A stretch of 64,000 nt of DNA from Snodgrassella alvi wkB2 (GCF_000600005.1 NZ_CP007446.1:496001-560000), one strand, 5' to 3'. Positions 36,894 through 45,659 are shown, numbered from the stretch's first letter. Notes: generated by a model not told the origin, from the sequence alone. A program made the numbers and translations.

Positions 36894-37898
36894 TTAATGC
36901 TTTTTCAGAATATATTGGCGGACAGCAGCATTGTGTTCATTCAGATTGTGGCTGAACTGGCTGCGTCCTGTACCATCATTTCGCGCTACAAAGTAAAGAT
37001 AATTGTTACTGGCCGGATGTGCCGCTGCTTCGAGTGCTGCTTTACCCGGCAACGCAATAGGAGTAGGCGGCAGACCGGAACGAGTATAAGTATTGTATGG
37101 TGTATCACGGCGCAAATCCGCTTTTCCAATCTTGCCTTTATAACGGGAACCCATACCATAAATGACAGTAGGATCTGTTTGTAATCTCATGTGCTGATTC
37201 AGCCGGTTAACAAATACAGCTGCCACATTGTTTCTGTCTTCAGCATGGCCGGTTTCTTTTTCGATCAGGCTGGCCATAATTAGTAAATCATAGGCAGACT
37301 GATAGGGTAAATCACTGCGACGCTCTTCCCATGCAGCCTGTAAATGTCGCTGCATCGTATTAAATGCCTGCTGATAAAGAGATAAATCACTACTGTCTGA
37401 ACTAATATCATAAGTAGCCGGAAAAAACAGCCCCTCCGCCTGAGTGTAATTACTTTCAGCATTTAGCTGCTGTAGCAATTTGTTGTCAGGCCAGTCTTTC
37501 GTAATATGCTCAATATCCGGTGTGTTATCAATTAACCTGCGCATTTGCGCAAATGTACTGCCTTCAATAATCTGCACCGTAATACTGTCTGGTTTACCGT
37601 TGCGCAGCCTTTGTAAAATCTGCCAGCTGGAAGCTGAATGGGGAATGCGATAATTACCCCGATTGATTTTATCTCCCATACCCAGCATATAAGCAGTACC
37701 GACAAAAACCCAGCGGCTATAAATCACATCATTAGCAGATAAATTACGACTTACTCCGCTAATGCCGTAGCCAGCCGGTATTTTTAACCGATAGCCTGTA
37801 TTGCTTTTAGGCAGGAATAAAAGTGTTACCCACACCAGCGCAAATACCAGTAAGCCTGTTAATATTAAAAGTATAGTCTGTCTTTTTTTGCGCTGCAT
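36894..37898 (-). CDS. mltG: Endolytic murein transglycosylase MltG
   Basis: 334 residues from the ATG at 37898, chosen because AGGAAA on the minus strand lies six bases upstream; an ATG at 37922 adds eight residues. One N-terminal membrane helix (TILLILTGLLVFALVWVTLL), a LysM-like region, then the YceG domain with catalytic Glu in SLIEKETGHAEDR and the RLQTDPTVIYG motif. It cuts nascent glycan strands to set their length. First gene of the minus-strand operon. Confidence 0.94.
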   Translation of the reverse strand: MQRKKRQTILLILTGLLVFALVWVTLLFLPKSNTGYRLKIPAGYGISGVSRNLSANDVIYSRWVFVGTAYMLGMGDKINRGNYRIPHSASSWQILQRLRNGKPDSITVQIIEGSTFAQMRRLIDNTPDIEHITKDWPDNKLLQQLNAESNYTQAEGLFFPATYDISSDSSDLSLYQQAFNTMQRHLQAAWEERRSDLPYQSAYDLLIMASLIEKETGHAEDRNNVAAVFVNRLNQHMRLQTDPTVIYGMGSRYKGKIGKADLRRDTPYNTYTRSGLPPTPIALPGKAALEAAAHPASNNYLYFVARNDGTGRSQFSHNLNEHNAAVRQYILKKH

Positions 37899-38136
37899 AA
37901 ACGCTTTCCTGTTTGAGAACAAAAAATCTGGGTTAGCATGTAAGTATAAATTTAATTATCAAATGCGACTACTTTATCAATTCATGTTTATACGGGATAA
38001 GTGTTATATTCAAAAATCATACCGGTTGAAAACCATATTTTCTCTCATTCTCAGCAAAGATTGAATCAGGGCTTGCAAAATTCGGTAGTTCAGGTAAAAT
38101 GCGCAACCTATTCAGCAGTAACTCGCTGCACACAGT

Positions 38137-38212
<76 letters not shown>

Positions 38213-38239
38213 ATTTACATTAAAGATTCAATGATTTAG

Positions 38240-38266
38240 GCCACATTAGCACTGTGGCTTTTTTTA
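38240..38266 (+). terminator. Terminator after tRNA-Ala
   Basis: GCCACA (38240-38245) pairs with TGTGGC (38253-38258), followed by a run of eight T. Confidence 0.8.
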
Positions 38267-38283
38267 TTGAAGCTTGGCTGGTG

Positions 38284-38919
38284 TCAATTTGGTGTCAATT
38301 TGGTGTCAAATTGCGCCGAGTTTGCCGCGTACTGTTTTAAGTGATCAACATTCATGTGCGCATATCTTTTTACCATCTTTTCACTGGACCAGCCGCCTAA
38401 CTCAGTTAGTTGCCGGGTGGGTGTCCCTTGTACTGCGTGATTAGTCGCCCACGTATGCCGGTTATCATGAAATGTATAATTTTCAATCTTAGCCCGCTTT
38501 AAAGCTTTTTTCCATGCGGTGCCAGCAGGGTTTTTAATTGGCTTACCGTTGTAAGTAAAGACATTCGTTTTATGCTTACCTCGCTGGCTTAAAATTGCGC
38601 TCATGGCTTCATCATTTAGCTGAATTCCTATGGGCTTTGATGATTTTGCCTGAGTAGCAAAAATCCATGCGATCCTTCGCGATAAATCAATTTGCGACCA
38701 TTTCAAGCCTGCAACATTCGCCCTTTTTAAACTTGTCGCCAGTGCAAAAGTTACAATTGGTTTTAAATGCTCTGGCAGCTCCTTGAACAATCTTTCTTTT
38801 TCCAAAGTGGCTCTTGGTTCCGGCTCCTTGAGCATTTCAATATCTGGCATTTTAGATAGCTATCCCCATTTATTAGCAGCTAATAAAACTGTTTTAACTT
38901 GGTTTAAATAATGACGCAA
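38284..38919 (-). pseudogene. Tyrosine integrase remnant with an in-frame stop and lost N-terminus
   Basis: The intact tail (188 codons, 38284-38850) has the catalytic-domain features TSLKRANVAGLKW (first Arg), HDNRHTWAT (His-x-x-Arg, with Asn where Leu is normal) and the Tyr in RYAHMN. Reading upstream in the same frame, homology continues (LNQVKTVLLAANKWG) but is broken by TAG at 38862-38860, where integrases usually have Trp (TGG to TAG). Similarity stops at about 38919, exactly where a duplicated cassette leader begins. A full integrase would need ~200 more residues. The C-terminal codons contain a tandem 12-bp repeat of ggtgtcaattt (38279-38310). The gene is therefore dead and was cut by the island's rearrangement. 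Confidence 0.85.
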
Positions 38920-38920
38920 T

Positions 38921-39588
38921 CAAGAAATCCTGGTTTTTAAGCCGGGTTTTTTATAAGTGATTAACTTAAACAAGTGAGTATTCTGAATTATAAAAGAGGT
39001 AAATTAATAGGATTGACACCTTTATAAAAATATTAAGAATAAAATATCTTAATTGAAATTGACATTAAAATTTAATATCAAATTAATCTAATAAAAACAG
39101 AAAATCAATGAGATAATATGAACATATTGGGAAGCATCTGTGAAAATATAAAATGATGAGATAGTAAAATGAGAAATTTATTTGAATTTAAAGGAGTGTT
39201 ATTCGGGTGCATCAGAAGAAAAATTCTATCTGATAAAGGAATTCATATTGATAACACTACATTAGCAGACATTAATGATACTTTAAATTTATTTGTATCT
39301 TCGACCGGCTCCCTTTATTTAAGCCAATATAAGCAGATAGGTTTCGAACCTTATCAATTAATTCTTTACTCACAAAATCGGAAATATATGGTGATGTTTG
39401 CATATGTTAGTGTAGGAACTGATGATGAAATCAGAACTTTTTATGATCCGACACGCCCCAAAATCATGGTAGATATGCTTGGTGATAATTGGGATAATAG
39501 AATGATTGTCGACGATTTTAGTCTGGTTAGGAGAGCTTTTACTGAATTTTATTTAACAGGTGATATTGATCGTGAAATAGTTTCTTAA
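38921..39588 (+). repeat. Cassette repeat A, copy 1 (leader plus gene)
   Basis: This stretch is homologous over its whole length to 42264-43005: a terminator-like hairpin (38925-38954), about 210 bp of AT-rich leader, then a gene of the same family. The last 300 bp of the two genes are nearly identical, while the N-terminal coding parts differ by an insertion. Copy 1 abuts the integrase remnant, so its leading terminator is orphaned from whatever gene it once served. Confidence 0.85.
39169..39588 (+). CDS. DUF6911-like putative immunity protein, copy 1
   Basis: 139 residues, soluble. Motifs TLADINDTLNLF, EPYQLILYSQNRKYMVMFAY and MVDMLGDNWDN...MIVDDFSLVRRAFTEFY resemble the DUF6911 family, members of which accompany polymorphic toxins in Neisseria; I am not certain of the family number. 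Its paralogue at 42520-43005 is ~80 percent alike over the last 110 residues, and has 20-odd extra residues near the start. No toxin is adjacent, so it is an orphan. Ends with its own terminator. Confidence 0.7.
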   Translation: MRNLFEFKGVLFGCIRRKILSDKGIHIDNTTLADINDTLNLFVSSTGSLYLSQYKQIGFEPYQLILYSQNRKYMVMFAYVSVGTDDEIRTFYDPTRPKIMVDMLGDNWDNRMIVDDFSLVRRAFTEFYLTGDIDREIVS

Positions 39589-39595
39589 TAACTAA

Positions 39596-39620
39596 AAAGC
39601 CCCGGTTAACCGGGACTTTA
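39596..39620 (+). terminator. Terminator of first island cassette
   Basis: AAAGCCCCGG (39596-39605) with CCGGGACTTT, loop TTAA; short T tract after it. Confidence 0.75.
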
Positions 39621-39690
39621 TAATTAAAAGTAAATCAGTTAACAATATCATTTTTCTTAATATGTCTTGTTAAGAAACGATATAGAATTG

Positions 39691-39945
39691 GATTAATACA
39701 GCATTATAACGATAAGGAATGATCGCAAAAAGAATTTACTCAAGTGATTTAGTAAATTAATTGTTTAAAGATTGATATTGCTATAGAAAAGATTCATTTG
39801 ATCGATTTCTTCAGATTAAGAAATGGATGAGATAGTTCTGAAGAAAAGAAACTAGTAGTATGAAAATCGTAATAGTTGTTGAGTGACATTTCCTAAGGAT
39901 AAATTCAGATGATTATTGAAGATTTAAATATAAACTGGAAAGCAG
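39691..39945 (+). repeat. Cassette repeat B, copy 1 (leader and first codons of the next gene)
   Basis: Homologous to 44134-44390. The similarity covers about 215 bp of leader and continues through the first ~36 bp of the coding region at 39909, then stops. The leader itself contains traces of a coding frame (YRKDSFDRFLQIKKW) with several stops, similar to the tail read at 44132-44332. It is the likely site of recombination. Confidence 0.75.
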
Positions 39946-40508
39946 ATGGTTTATCAACATATGATTGGCCTGCAATGGATAAAAATGGAAAAATTGCAAT
40001 AATGGTGAATGAATCTTGGGGAGATTTACCTAAAGCTCTATTATCCAATGATAATGCAAAATCATTACTAAATCCTTTTTTTGAACACATCTATGAAGGT
40101 CTGGATGAATATAGTCAATATTCATACAACAAACATGGACAAACAATATTGGATTTATATACTAATAATTATACGGATTTAAAAAAAAGGAAAGATGTTG
40201 AAAAGTCAGTAGCAAAGTTATCTAAGCAGAAGGTACTTTTAGATGAGGGACTATCTGCAAAAAAGGGGGTGTTTGTATATTATGGATTTCTTGATTATGA
40301 GGAAAATTATTTTTTAGTTGATTATATAGGAAAAATTAAAACCGGGGATTATTATAGATCTTATCTTCCAACAATCTATGCTTCAATCGAAGATTTACCG
40401 AAAGAGTTGTGGCCGGTAATCGTCGTATCTGATACGGTGGATTTTACAAAAGATAGAATATTCGATAATGATAAAATTAGTGAGTATTTTCCCAGAATGT
40501 TTAGCTAA
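39909..40508 (+). CDS. Unknown soluble protein, putative immunity protein
   Basis: 199 residues, acidic, no signal or membrane segment. Segments such as WPAMDKNGKIAIMVNESWGD and YYGFLDYEENYFLVDYIGKI suggest an alpha/beta immunity-type fold, but I recognise no named family. Ribosome site aagga 12 bp upstream. It ends with a terminator. Its 5' end is duplicated as a decayed fragment ahead of the Imm35 gene. Confidence 0.65.
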   Translation: MIIEDLNINWKADGLSTYDWPAMDKNGKIAIMVNESWGDLPKALLSNDNAKSLLNPFFEHIYEGLDEYSQYSYNKHGQTILDLYTNNYTDLKKRKDVEKSVAKLSKQKVLLDEGLSAKKGVFVYYGFLDYEENYFLVDYIGKIKTGDYYRSYLPTIYASIEDLPKELWPVIVVSDTVDFTKDRIFDNDKISEYFPRMFS

Positions 40509-40522
40509 AATATAGTTTAATT

Positions 40523-40549
40523 AAAAGCTCAGCTTATGCTGGGCTTTTA
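40523..40549 (+). terminator. Terminator of second island cassette
   Basis: AAAAGCTCAGC (40523-40533) with GCTGGGCTTTT, loop TTAT, one G-U pair. Confidence 0.8.
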
Positions 40550-40552
40550 TAA

Positions 40553-40762
40553 TTTAAAGAATCTGGAAAATTATTATTATTTAATGGAACTGAAAATTTT
40601 TAAGAAGGAAAATATTATCGTGAAAGAACATGTGCTAAGGTAGTCAGTAAAAACATTGATTCTTTAAATATTTATAGACTATTAAAAAAGTAACTTAACA
40701 AGGCAGGAATACCCACTAAGTATGTCTGGACGATTCCCAAAAAGGGAAAAAATAATGGATAA
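40553..40762 (+). pseudogene. Decayed C-terminal tail of a polymorphic toxin
   Basis: A single frame from 40553 to the TAA at 40760 reads like the end of a toxin domain (KESGKLLLFNGTENF, EGKYYRERTCAKVVSKN, LNKAGIPTKYVWTIPKKGK) but is interrupted by TAA at 40601 and TAA at 40691. Its final codons (aat aat gga taa) overlap the ATG of the following immunity-type gene by 8 bp, the classic toxin-immunity junction. No N-terminal delivery domain is present. This is an inference from frame and layout. Confidence 0.6.
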
Positions 40763-41080
40763 AAGAGAAATTTATATAGAGATACTTTATTGGGCATTAC
40801 TCATATTAGAAATCTTCAAACTCATGGTATGCTTTAAAAAACTTTGGATAAATCCTGCTGTTTAGAAGCTCAACTGGTACATAATTTGCCATTAAAACTT
40901 TTGAATTCAGATTTTAATGAATCTGATGTGCATTTTTTGAATTATCAGGCTAAATATTATTTTGAAAATTGTAATAATAGAATATCACCAAACTATAATA
41001 TACATATTGAATGTATTAAAAAATTATTTAAATTAGTTCCCGATGAATTAAAAGGAATACTTGAATGGAGTCGTCCTTAA
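40755..41080 (+). pseudogene. Frameshifted immunity-type gene
   Basis: The ATG at 40755 opens MDKREIYIEILYWALL; near 40800 the frame must shift by +2 to continue HIRNLQTHGML, then a TAA (40832-40834) is met, and the same frame resumes as KTLDKSCCLEAQLVH... to the stop at 41080. The joined product (~108 residues) would be a helical protein like small Neisseria immunity proteins ending VPDELKGILEW. So one shift and one nonsense codon inactivate it. The preceding dead toxin tail is its natural partner. Confidence 0.7.
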
Positions 41081-41117
41081 TTCTTAAAAAAAATTAAGCA
41101 TTAAATAAAGCTAATAT

Positions 41118-41148
41118 AAAGTCCCTGTTCTCAAACAGAGACTTTTTT
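41118..41148 (+). terminator. Terminator of third island cassette
   Basis: AAAGTCCCTGTT (41118-41129) with AACAGAGACTTTTTT, loop CTCA. Confidence 0.85.
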
Positions 41149-41809
41149 ACCATAAGTAATATACAAAAAGTTCATTTAAATCCCAGTTTTGCTAAAAAAT
41201 TATTCTGCTAGACTTTTCTTTTCAAAGCAAAGCAATATTTTATATATATATTACTCATAATTTTATAAATCTATCTTCTAAAATTATGATGTTTACACGA
41301 AATAAGATAAACAAATTCAGCTAATTACAAAAATGGTTATATAAACCAATATGACTAACATACGAAATTTTCTCCTTATAGAAACTTGGATATAAATTTT
41401 ATTACTGTGCCTATTTTAGTATTTTGAATTGCAAATAAGAAGCTATGTAGTAGGAATAAGCTAAAGCATATTACTGGTATATGGAAAAAAATAAAATTTA
41501 AATAAAAGAAATATAGCTACTTTTGATGTGCCAAAGCTTATTGATAATAGTCGGAATAGAAAATGTTAAAATAAATAATGCTTATTGCAGAAAAGCAATA
41601 TCTGAATCACTTGAACCAGTTTAAAATAAAAGTTAGGGAAAATCTAAAAATGCAAAAGATAATTATTTAAATAAAAGGATTATGTACATAAATTCGTAGT
41701 TAGAAAGAAATAGTTGAAATAGTAAATAAATATACATAAATTATGAATATTCAGGCATGGTGGAACTGAAAATGGTATTCTAAATGGGTATTAATGATAG
41801 GATTATAAA
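41149..41809. other. Gene-free AT-rich stretch between island cassettes
   Basis: 660 bp with no supportable gene. Short open fragments such as NNAYCRKAISESLEPV (near 41575-41625) and WYSKWVLMIGL (ending near 41806, close to the next start) look like coding remnants, possibly of another toxin tail, but they are too short to call. Confidence 0.5.
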
Positions 41810-42214
41810 ATGTTACAAACTGAAGTGATTATTGAATTTATCATATGCGGACCAGATTTTAATCCAGATAGTATAACCAAATTACTTGAAATTTCGCCTA
41901 CAAAATATACTATCAGGGGAAGTATGAAAAATTGCAAATATAGCCCGGCTATAGAAACCACCTGGTGTTTACAGCATTGTATAAATTCACTAAATGATCT
42001 GGATCATCAAGTACGTCAGATAATTGATAGGATTGAAAACAAATTAAATATATTATTAAAATTTAAAGAAGAGAATGATATAGATTTTATATTTACAATT
42101 TATGGTCATGTATATAAGAATGAACAGCGATCAGACATATATTTGAAAAAAAATACGTTAGATTTCATATCTGATTTAGGTAGTAAATTAACGATAGATA
42201 TCGAATTTTGGTAA
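41810..42214 (+). CDS. DUF4279 domain protein (putative immunity protein)
   Basis: 134 residues. FIICGPDFNPDSITKLLEISPTKY and ETTWCLQ fit the DUF4279 family, which is repeatedly found as immunity partner of polymorphic toxins. Soluble, no signal. A weak ribosome site (atagga) precedes the ATG. Followed by a terminator that also opens cassette repeat A copy 2. Confidence 0.75.
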   Translation: MLQTEVIIEFIICGPDFNPDSITKLLEISPTKYTIRGSMKNCKYSPAIETTWCLQHCINSLNDLDHQVRQIIDRIENKLNILLKFKEENDIDFIFTIYGHVYKNEQRSDIYLKKNTLDFISDLGSKLTIDIEFW

Positions 42215-42268
42215 ATAGATATATTAATATTTTTCAATAAACTATTATAAAAAGTGAATTAAAAATCA

Positions 42269-42300
42269 AAAAATCCTGGTTTTCAAGCCGGGATTTTTTT
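42269..42300 (+). terminator. Terminator of the DUF4279 cassette
   Basis: AAATCCTGG pairs with CCGGGATTT (one T-G pair), followed by seven T. Confidence 0.8.
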
Positions 42301-42519
42301 AAGTGATTAACTAAAGCAAATGAGTATTCTGATTTATAAAAGAGGGAAATTAATAGGATTGGGCACATTTATAATAACATTAAAAGTAAAATATTTTAAT
42401 ATAAATTGACATTCAAAATTTAGTATCAAATTAATCTAATAAAAACTGAAAATCAATGCGATAATATGAACATATTAGGAAGTATATATGAAATATACAA
42501 AACGATGGAGATAGTAAAA

Positions 42520-43005
42520 ATGAAAAACTCATTCGAATTTAAAGGTAGGTTGTACGGTGAAGAAATAGATATGAGTCAACCTACATTAGCAGACATCTTT
42601 AAGGGTTTATTTAACCGAGTCACAAGAAGAAAAATTCAAGCTAATGAAACGGTTGGTATTAGTATTAATAATCCTTCATTAACAGAAATTAATGATACTT
42701 TAAATTTATTTGCATATGTCACAGGATGCCTTTATTTGGAACAATATAAGCAGAAAAGTTTCGAACCTTATCAATTAACTCTTTACTCTCAAAATCAGAA
42801 ATATATGGTGATGTTTGCATATGTTAGTGTAGGGCCTGATGATGAAATCAGAACTTTTGATGATTCGACTCGCCCCAATATCATGGTAGATATGCTTGGT
42901 GATAATTGGAGTAATGCAATGATAGTCGACGATTTTAGTCTGGTTAGGAGAGCTTTTACTGAATTTTATTTAACAGGTGATATTGATCGTGAAATAGTTT
43001 CTTAA
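42520..43005 (+). CDS. DUF6911-like putative immunity protein, copy 2
   Basis: 161 residues from the ATG at 42520 (aligned to the start of copy 1; an upstream ATG at 42466 is not conserved). The C-terminal ~110 residues are almost the same as copy 1 (MVDMLGDNWSNAMIVDDFSL). The N-terminal part carries an extra segment (EEIDMSQPTLADIFKGLFNR) absent from copy 1, and TLADI is repeated as SLTEI, suggesting an internal duplication. Only a weak A/T-stem terminator follows (43011-43037). Confidence 0.7.
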   Translation: MKNSFEFKGRLYGEEIDMSQPTLADIFKGLFNRVTRRKIQANETVGISINNPSLTEINDTLNLFAYVTGCLYLEQYKQKSFEPYQLTLYSQNQKYMVMFAYVSVGPDDEIRTFDDSTRPNIMVDMLGDNWSNAMIVDDFSLVRRAFTEFYLTGDIDREIVS

Positions 43006-43306
43006 TGATTAAAAAATCGATTAATTGAGTTTTTTTAGTTGAAAAATTAACTAAAAAATTAGTATTGAATATTACTAATATAATATCTTCAAATCTCCTC
43101 AAAATATATTCAGATACTCCGTTATCAAGAGTCATTGGATTTTAAGGTAAATAAAACAGAGTTAATTAAAACCTAAACCTGAAAAATAGCTGAATCTATA
43201 TTTAAATTATCAGATAATTAATAATTTGAATATGTAAGTAACCTAGAAATTGAAATAAGTGATGCGAACAGTCAGAATTAAAAACCGGATTATCTATTTG
43301 TTCTGA
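43006..43306. other. AT-rich gap in the island
   Basis: No gene seen. The first 40 bp hold a weak terminator-like AT hairpin; the rest is AT-rich, with scattered stops in all frames. Confidence 0.4.
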
Positions 43307-43396
43307 ATTCATGGTGCAAAACCAGTATCAAACCCATCAGTAAAGTGGGTAAAAATTGAAAAAAATTTGCCGGAAAATGATTTAAAAAAATTCTAA
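43307..43396 (+). pseudogene. Possible toxin tail fragment
   Basis: 29 codons reading IHGAKPVSNPSVKWVKIEKN and on to LPENDLKKF, then a stop. The composition and the basic VKWVKI core look like the end of a toxin C-terminal domain. It lies 82 bp upstream of an immunity-type gene. Too short for certainty. Confidence 0.4.
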
Positions 43397-43478
43397 AATT
43401 AAGTTAATTGAATTGATAAAATATTAAGTTAGTGATATTTAATAAACATTTTTCATAGAAAATACAGGGTTAAAAGAT

Positions 43479-43880
43479 ATGCAACAAATTGATGATTTTG
43501 GGTTGGGAACAATAGAGTTTGTAAACTATGGTTGTGATTTATTATTACAATTAACAAGTGTCTACCATGAAGGCGCAGAAATGGGAAAAGTTATATGTAA
43601 GGATGTTAAGTTTATTTCTTTTTCGAATTTTGATTTAGAAAAGGATGAGGGATTTGGGTGTCGTTATATTCCATCAATGTTTATTAAAAAATTAGACAAT
43701 ATTTGGTTAGAAGAGCCTTATAAAACAGGACGTTCTGTAATTTATACTGATATTGCTGAAGAAAAAATAGCCGCTTATGAAATTAATTTGGAGACTGGGG
43801 ATTTTGAAGGAAGAATTATTTGTTTAGAAATCATATTGGATATTAAAGATAAATATAAAAATATACTTATTGAAGTGTAA
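43479..43880 (+). CDS. Unknown soluble protein, putative immunity protein
   Basis: 133 residues, acidic, beta-rich by pattern (IEFVNYGCDLLLQLTSVYHEG, FISFSNFDLEKDEGFGCRYI). I do not recognise the family. Its size, composition and position after a toxin-tail-like fragment make an immunity role likely but unproven. Ribosome site acaggg upstream of the ATG. Confidence 0.6.
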   Translation: MQQIDDFGLGTIEFVNYGCDLLLQLTSVYHEGAEMGKVICKDVKFISFSNFDLEKDEGFGCRYIPSMFIKKLDNIWLEEPYKTGRSVIYTDIAEEKIAAYEINLETGDFEGRIICLEIILDIKDKYKNILIEV

Positions 43881-44131
43881 GCTTTAACTTTTATGGACTA
43901 AAATTTTTTGGTTTTAAATCATGACTTAATAGTTAATCTAAACATAATTACTCAATCAATAATTTAAAATATACGTTATTGTTATTCAATAGCACGTCAA
44001 AAAATGGATGTTATAATAATCCAATTTGATCCACTTAGTTTGACTCTGCAAAGGTTTGCTGTTTAAGCTTTGTGTTAGTGTGTCGATAAAAGCACTTATT
44101 ATATCGGTATAACTTTAAATGGCAATATTGA
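43881..44131. other. Gap with no gene in the island
   Basis: AT-rich, no supportable coding frame or strong hairpin. Confidence 0.4.
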
Positions 44132-44332
44132 CTTGAATTAATACTGCATTATGTAGAAAAGGTTTATCAGCAAAGAGTATGTATTGCGGTTGATTTTGTA
44201 AGTCAATTGATTAAAAATTGATTTTCCTATAGAAAAGATTTATTTTATCGATTTCTTCAGGTTAAGAAAGGGGTAAAATGGTTCAGAAGAAAAAAGGTTA
44301 GTGGTATAAAAACTGTAATAATTACTGAGTGA
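44132..44332 (+). pseudogene. Decayed toxin tail within cassette repeat B copy 2
   Basis: One frame is open from 44132 to the TGA at 44330 except for one TGA at 44219. It reads LELILHYVEKVYQQRVCIAV then, after the stop, FSYRKDLFYRFLQVKKGVKW and a basic tail (FRRKKVSGIKTVIITE). The same tail is recognisable, more damaged, in repeat B copy 1 (39790-39895). A conserved coding pattern in both copies supports a once-real gene end. Identity as a toxin tail is inferred from the setting. Confidence 0.5.
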
Positions 44333-44390
44333 GATATCTTAAGGATAATTTGAGGTAGTTATTGAAGATTTATATATAAACTGAAAAGAG
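44134..44390 (+). repeat. Cassette repeat B, copy 2
   Basis: Homologous to 39691-39945. Its last part (44358-44390) is the decayed start of the 39909 gene: the ATG has become GTA and a TGA follows a few codons later, after which the sequence changes abruptly to the Imm35 gene. Confidence 0.75.
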
Positions 44391-44399
44391 GACTAAATA

Positions 44400-44684
44400 A
44401 TGATTAAGTTTACCGAAGCTTTAAAATTGGCAAGAAACCATATATCTAAAATGAATATTTATTGTGAAATTGTTCATATAGAAAGATTTTCTGAAGGCTG
44501 GTATTTTTGTTATCAATCTAGAAACTATTTAGATACAGGCAATTTTTCTGATATATTAGCAGGTAATGCTCCTATTATAGTTGATAAAGATACTGGAGCA
44601 GTCATTAATACAGTATCTGCTTATCCTATAGAACAATATATAGAAAAATATATAAATGAGAAAAAATCAAAATCTAAAAAATAA
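44400..44684 (+). CDS. Imm35/YrhB-type immunity protein
   Basis: 94 residues. GWYFCYQSRNYLDTG, LAGNAPIIVDKDTGAV and YPIEQYIEKY are the hallmark pattern of immunity protein 35. The tail is Lys-rich. Ribosome site agagga ten bases upstream. The gene starts directly after the broken 5' end of another immunity gene, showing replacement at this place. Confidence 0.82.
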   Translation: MIKFTEALKLARNHISKMNIYCEIVHIERFSEGWYFCYQSRNYLDTGNFSDILAGNAPIIVDKDTGAVINTVSAYPIEQYIEKYINEKKSKSKK

Positions 44685-45053
44685 ATTCACTAAAATCCTA
44701 TCTGAAAAATTGACTGAAGTTGTTTAGGAGTTATTTAAAAACCGATATGATAATGACTGTTATTATATATCAGTGAAATTGTACATAACTACATATAAAT
44801 ATTGAGTTAGATGGGAAGGATAATCACCATATTCAGAATATCAGATATAGTTATTATTGTGTGCACTAGTTGATTTTGTTAATTTAGTTCTGACTTCCAA
44901 ATTTGTAAAATACTAAAACTAAGTAAAAAATCGTTAATAAAAATTTGATAAAGTAGATATAGTCTGGAAAATATTAAAATACAGATACCATAAAGTTGAA
45001 AAAATTAATAAAATAAGCTAATTTAGATAAACTACTAAATATTATTTCATCCT
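44685..45053. other. AT-rich gap in the island
   Basis: No coding frame or strong hairpin that I can support. Confidence 0.4.
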
Positions 45054-45659
45054 ATGATAGAAAAAGAAAATATATTATATAGAGGCTTATGTCTTGCTAA
45101 AAATGATTATTTTGCTGCAAAAATTTCCTATTCTCGTGTATTTGGAATAAATATTGATTTAAGCATAGTTATTTATAGAAAAGATACGTGGGAATCTTAT
45201 AAATCTTTTTACTTTAAAGGCTTAGCTTCTGGTGCTGATCAAAAAGAATGGTTTAAAAAAGCTGAAAAAATGGTGATGCAGTTAGATAAGCCTGAAGACT
45301 GGAAAAGACCACATCGTTATTGTTTAGCACTTTATGCTAAACAGGTATTAGAAGATGATTTTTTTAGAGAAAATTTATACTTCGACAAAGAAATAAATAG
45401 TAAATATATATACAATTATACTATGACTTCGCGTTTAAAGGAAACTGTGTTAATCAAAAAATTAAACCTGTTATCGGAAGAAGAAAAAAAACAGTTATTT
45501 ATACTGCGCGAATGGGAAAAAAATATATGGGCTTATGAGGATATACATTATGCACTGTTTGGTCGCGAGTATCTTTACAATAATCTGCATGATAAGGAAA
45601 AATTTTCAGATTATTATGAAAAATACAATACAGAATTTCAAATTTTCCTTTCAGACTAA
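45054..45659 (+). CDS. Unknown family member 1 (RGLCLAKNDYFAAKI family)
   Basis: 201 residues, soluble, rich in Lys, Tyr and Glu. It shares long conserved blocks with the proteins at 49989 and 50631: RGLCLAKNDYFAAKI, VIYRKDTWESYKSF, FKKAEKMVMQLDKPEDWKRP and LFILREWEK. I know no named family. Repeated occurrence in an immunity array suggests an immunity role; no toxin is next to it. No signal or membrane helix. Confidence 0.65.
   Translation: MIEKENILYRGLCLAKNDYFAAKISYSRVFGINIDLSIVIYRKDTWESYKSFYFKGLASGADQKEWFKKAEKMVMQLDKPEDWKRPHRYCLALYAKQVLEDDFFRENLYFDKEINSKYIYNYTMTSRLKETVLIKKLNLLSEEEKKQLFILREWEKNIWAYEDIHYALFGREYLYNNLHDKEKFSDYYEKYNTEFQIFLSD

Larger units (their letters stand above)
42261..43005 (+). 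repeat. Cassette repeat A, copy 2 (leader plus gene)
   Basis: Homologous to 38921-39588 from the terminator hairpin through the gene. A short reading frame before the real start (from 42466) is open here but ends in a stop in copy 1, which tells that 42520 is the conserved start. Confidence 0.85.

Noticed and set aside
38279-38310. Tandem ggtgtcaattt units as a CRISPR or satellite
   Set aside because: Only about three short units without spacers; they are the end of the integrase gene next to the attachment site.
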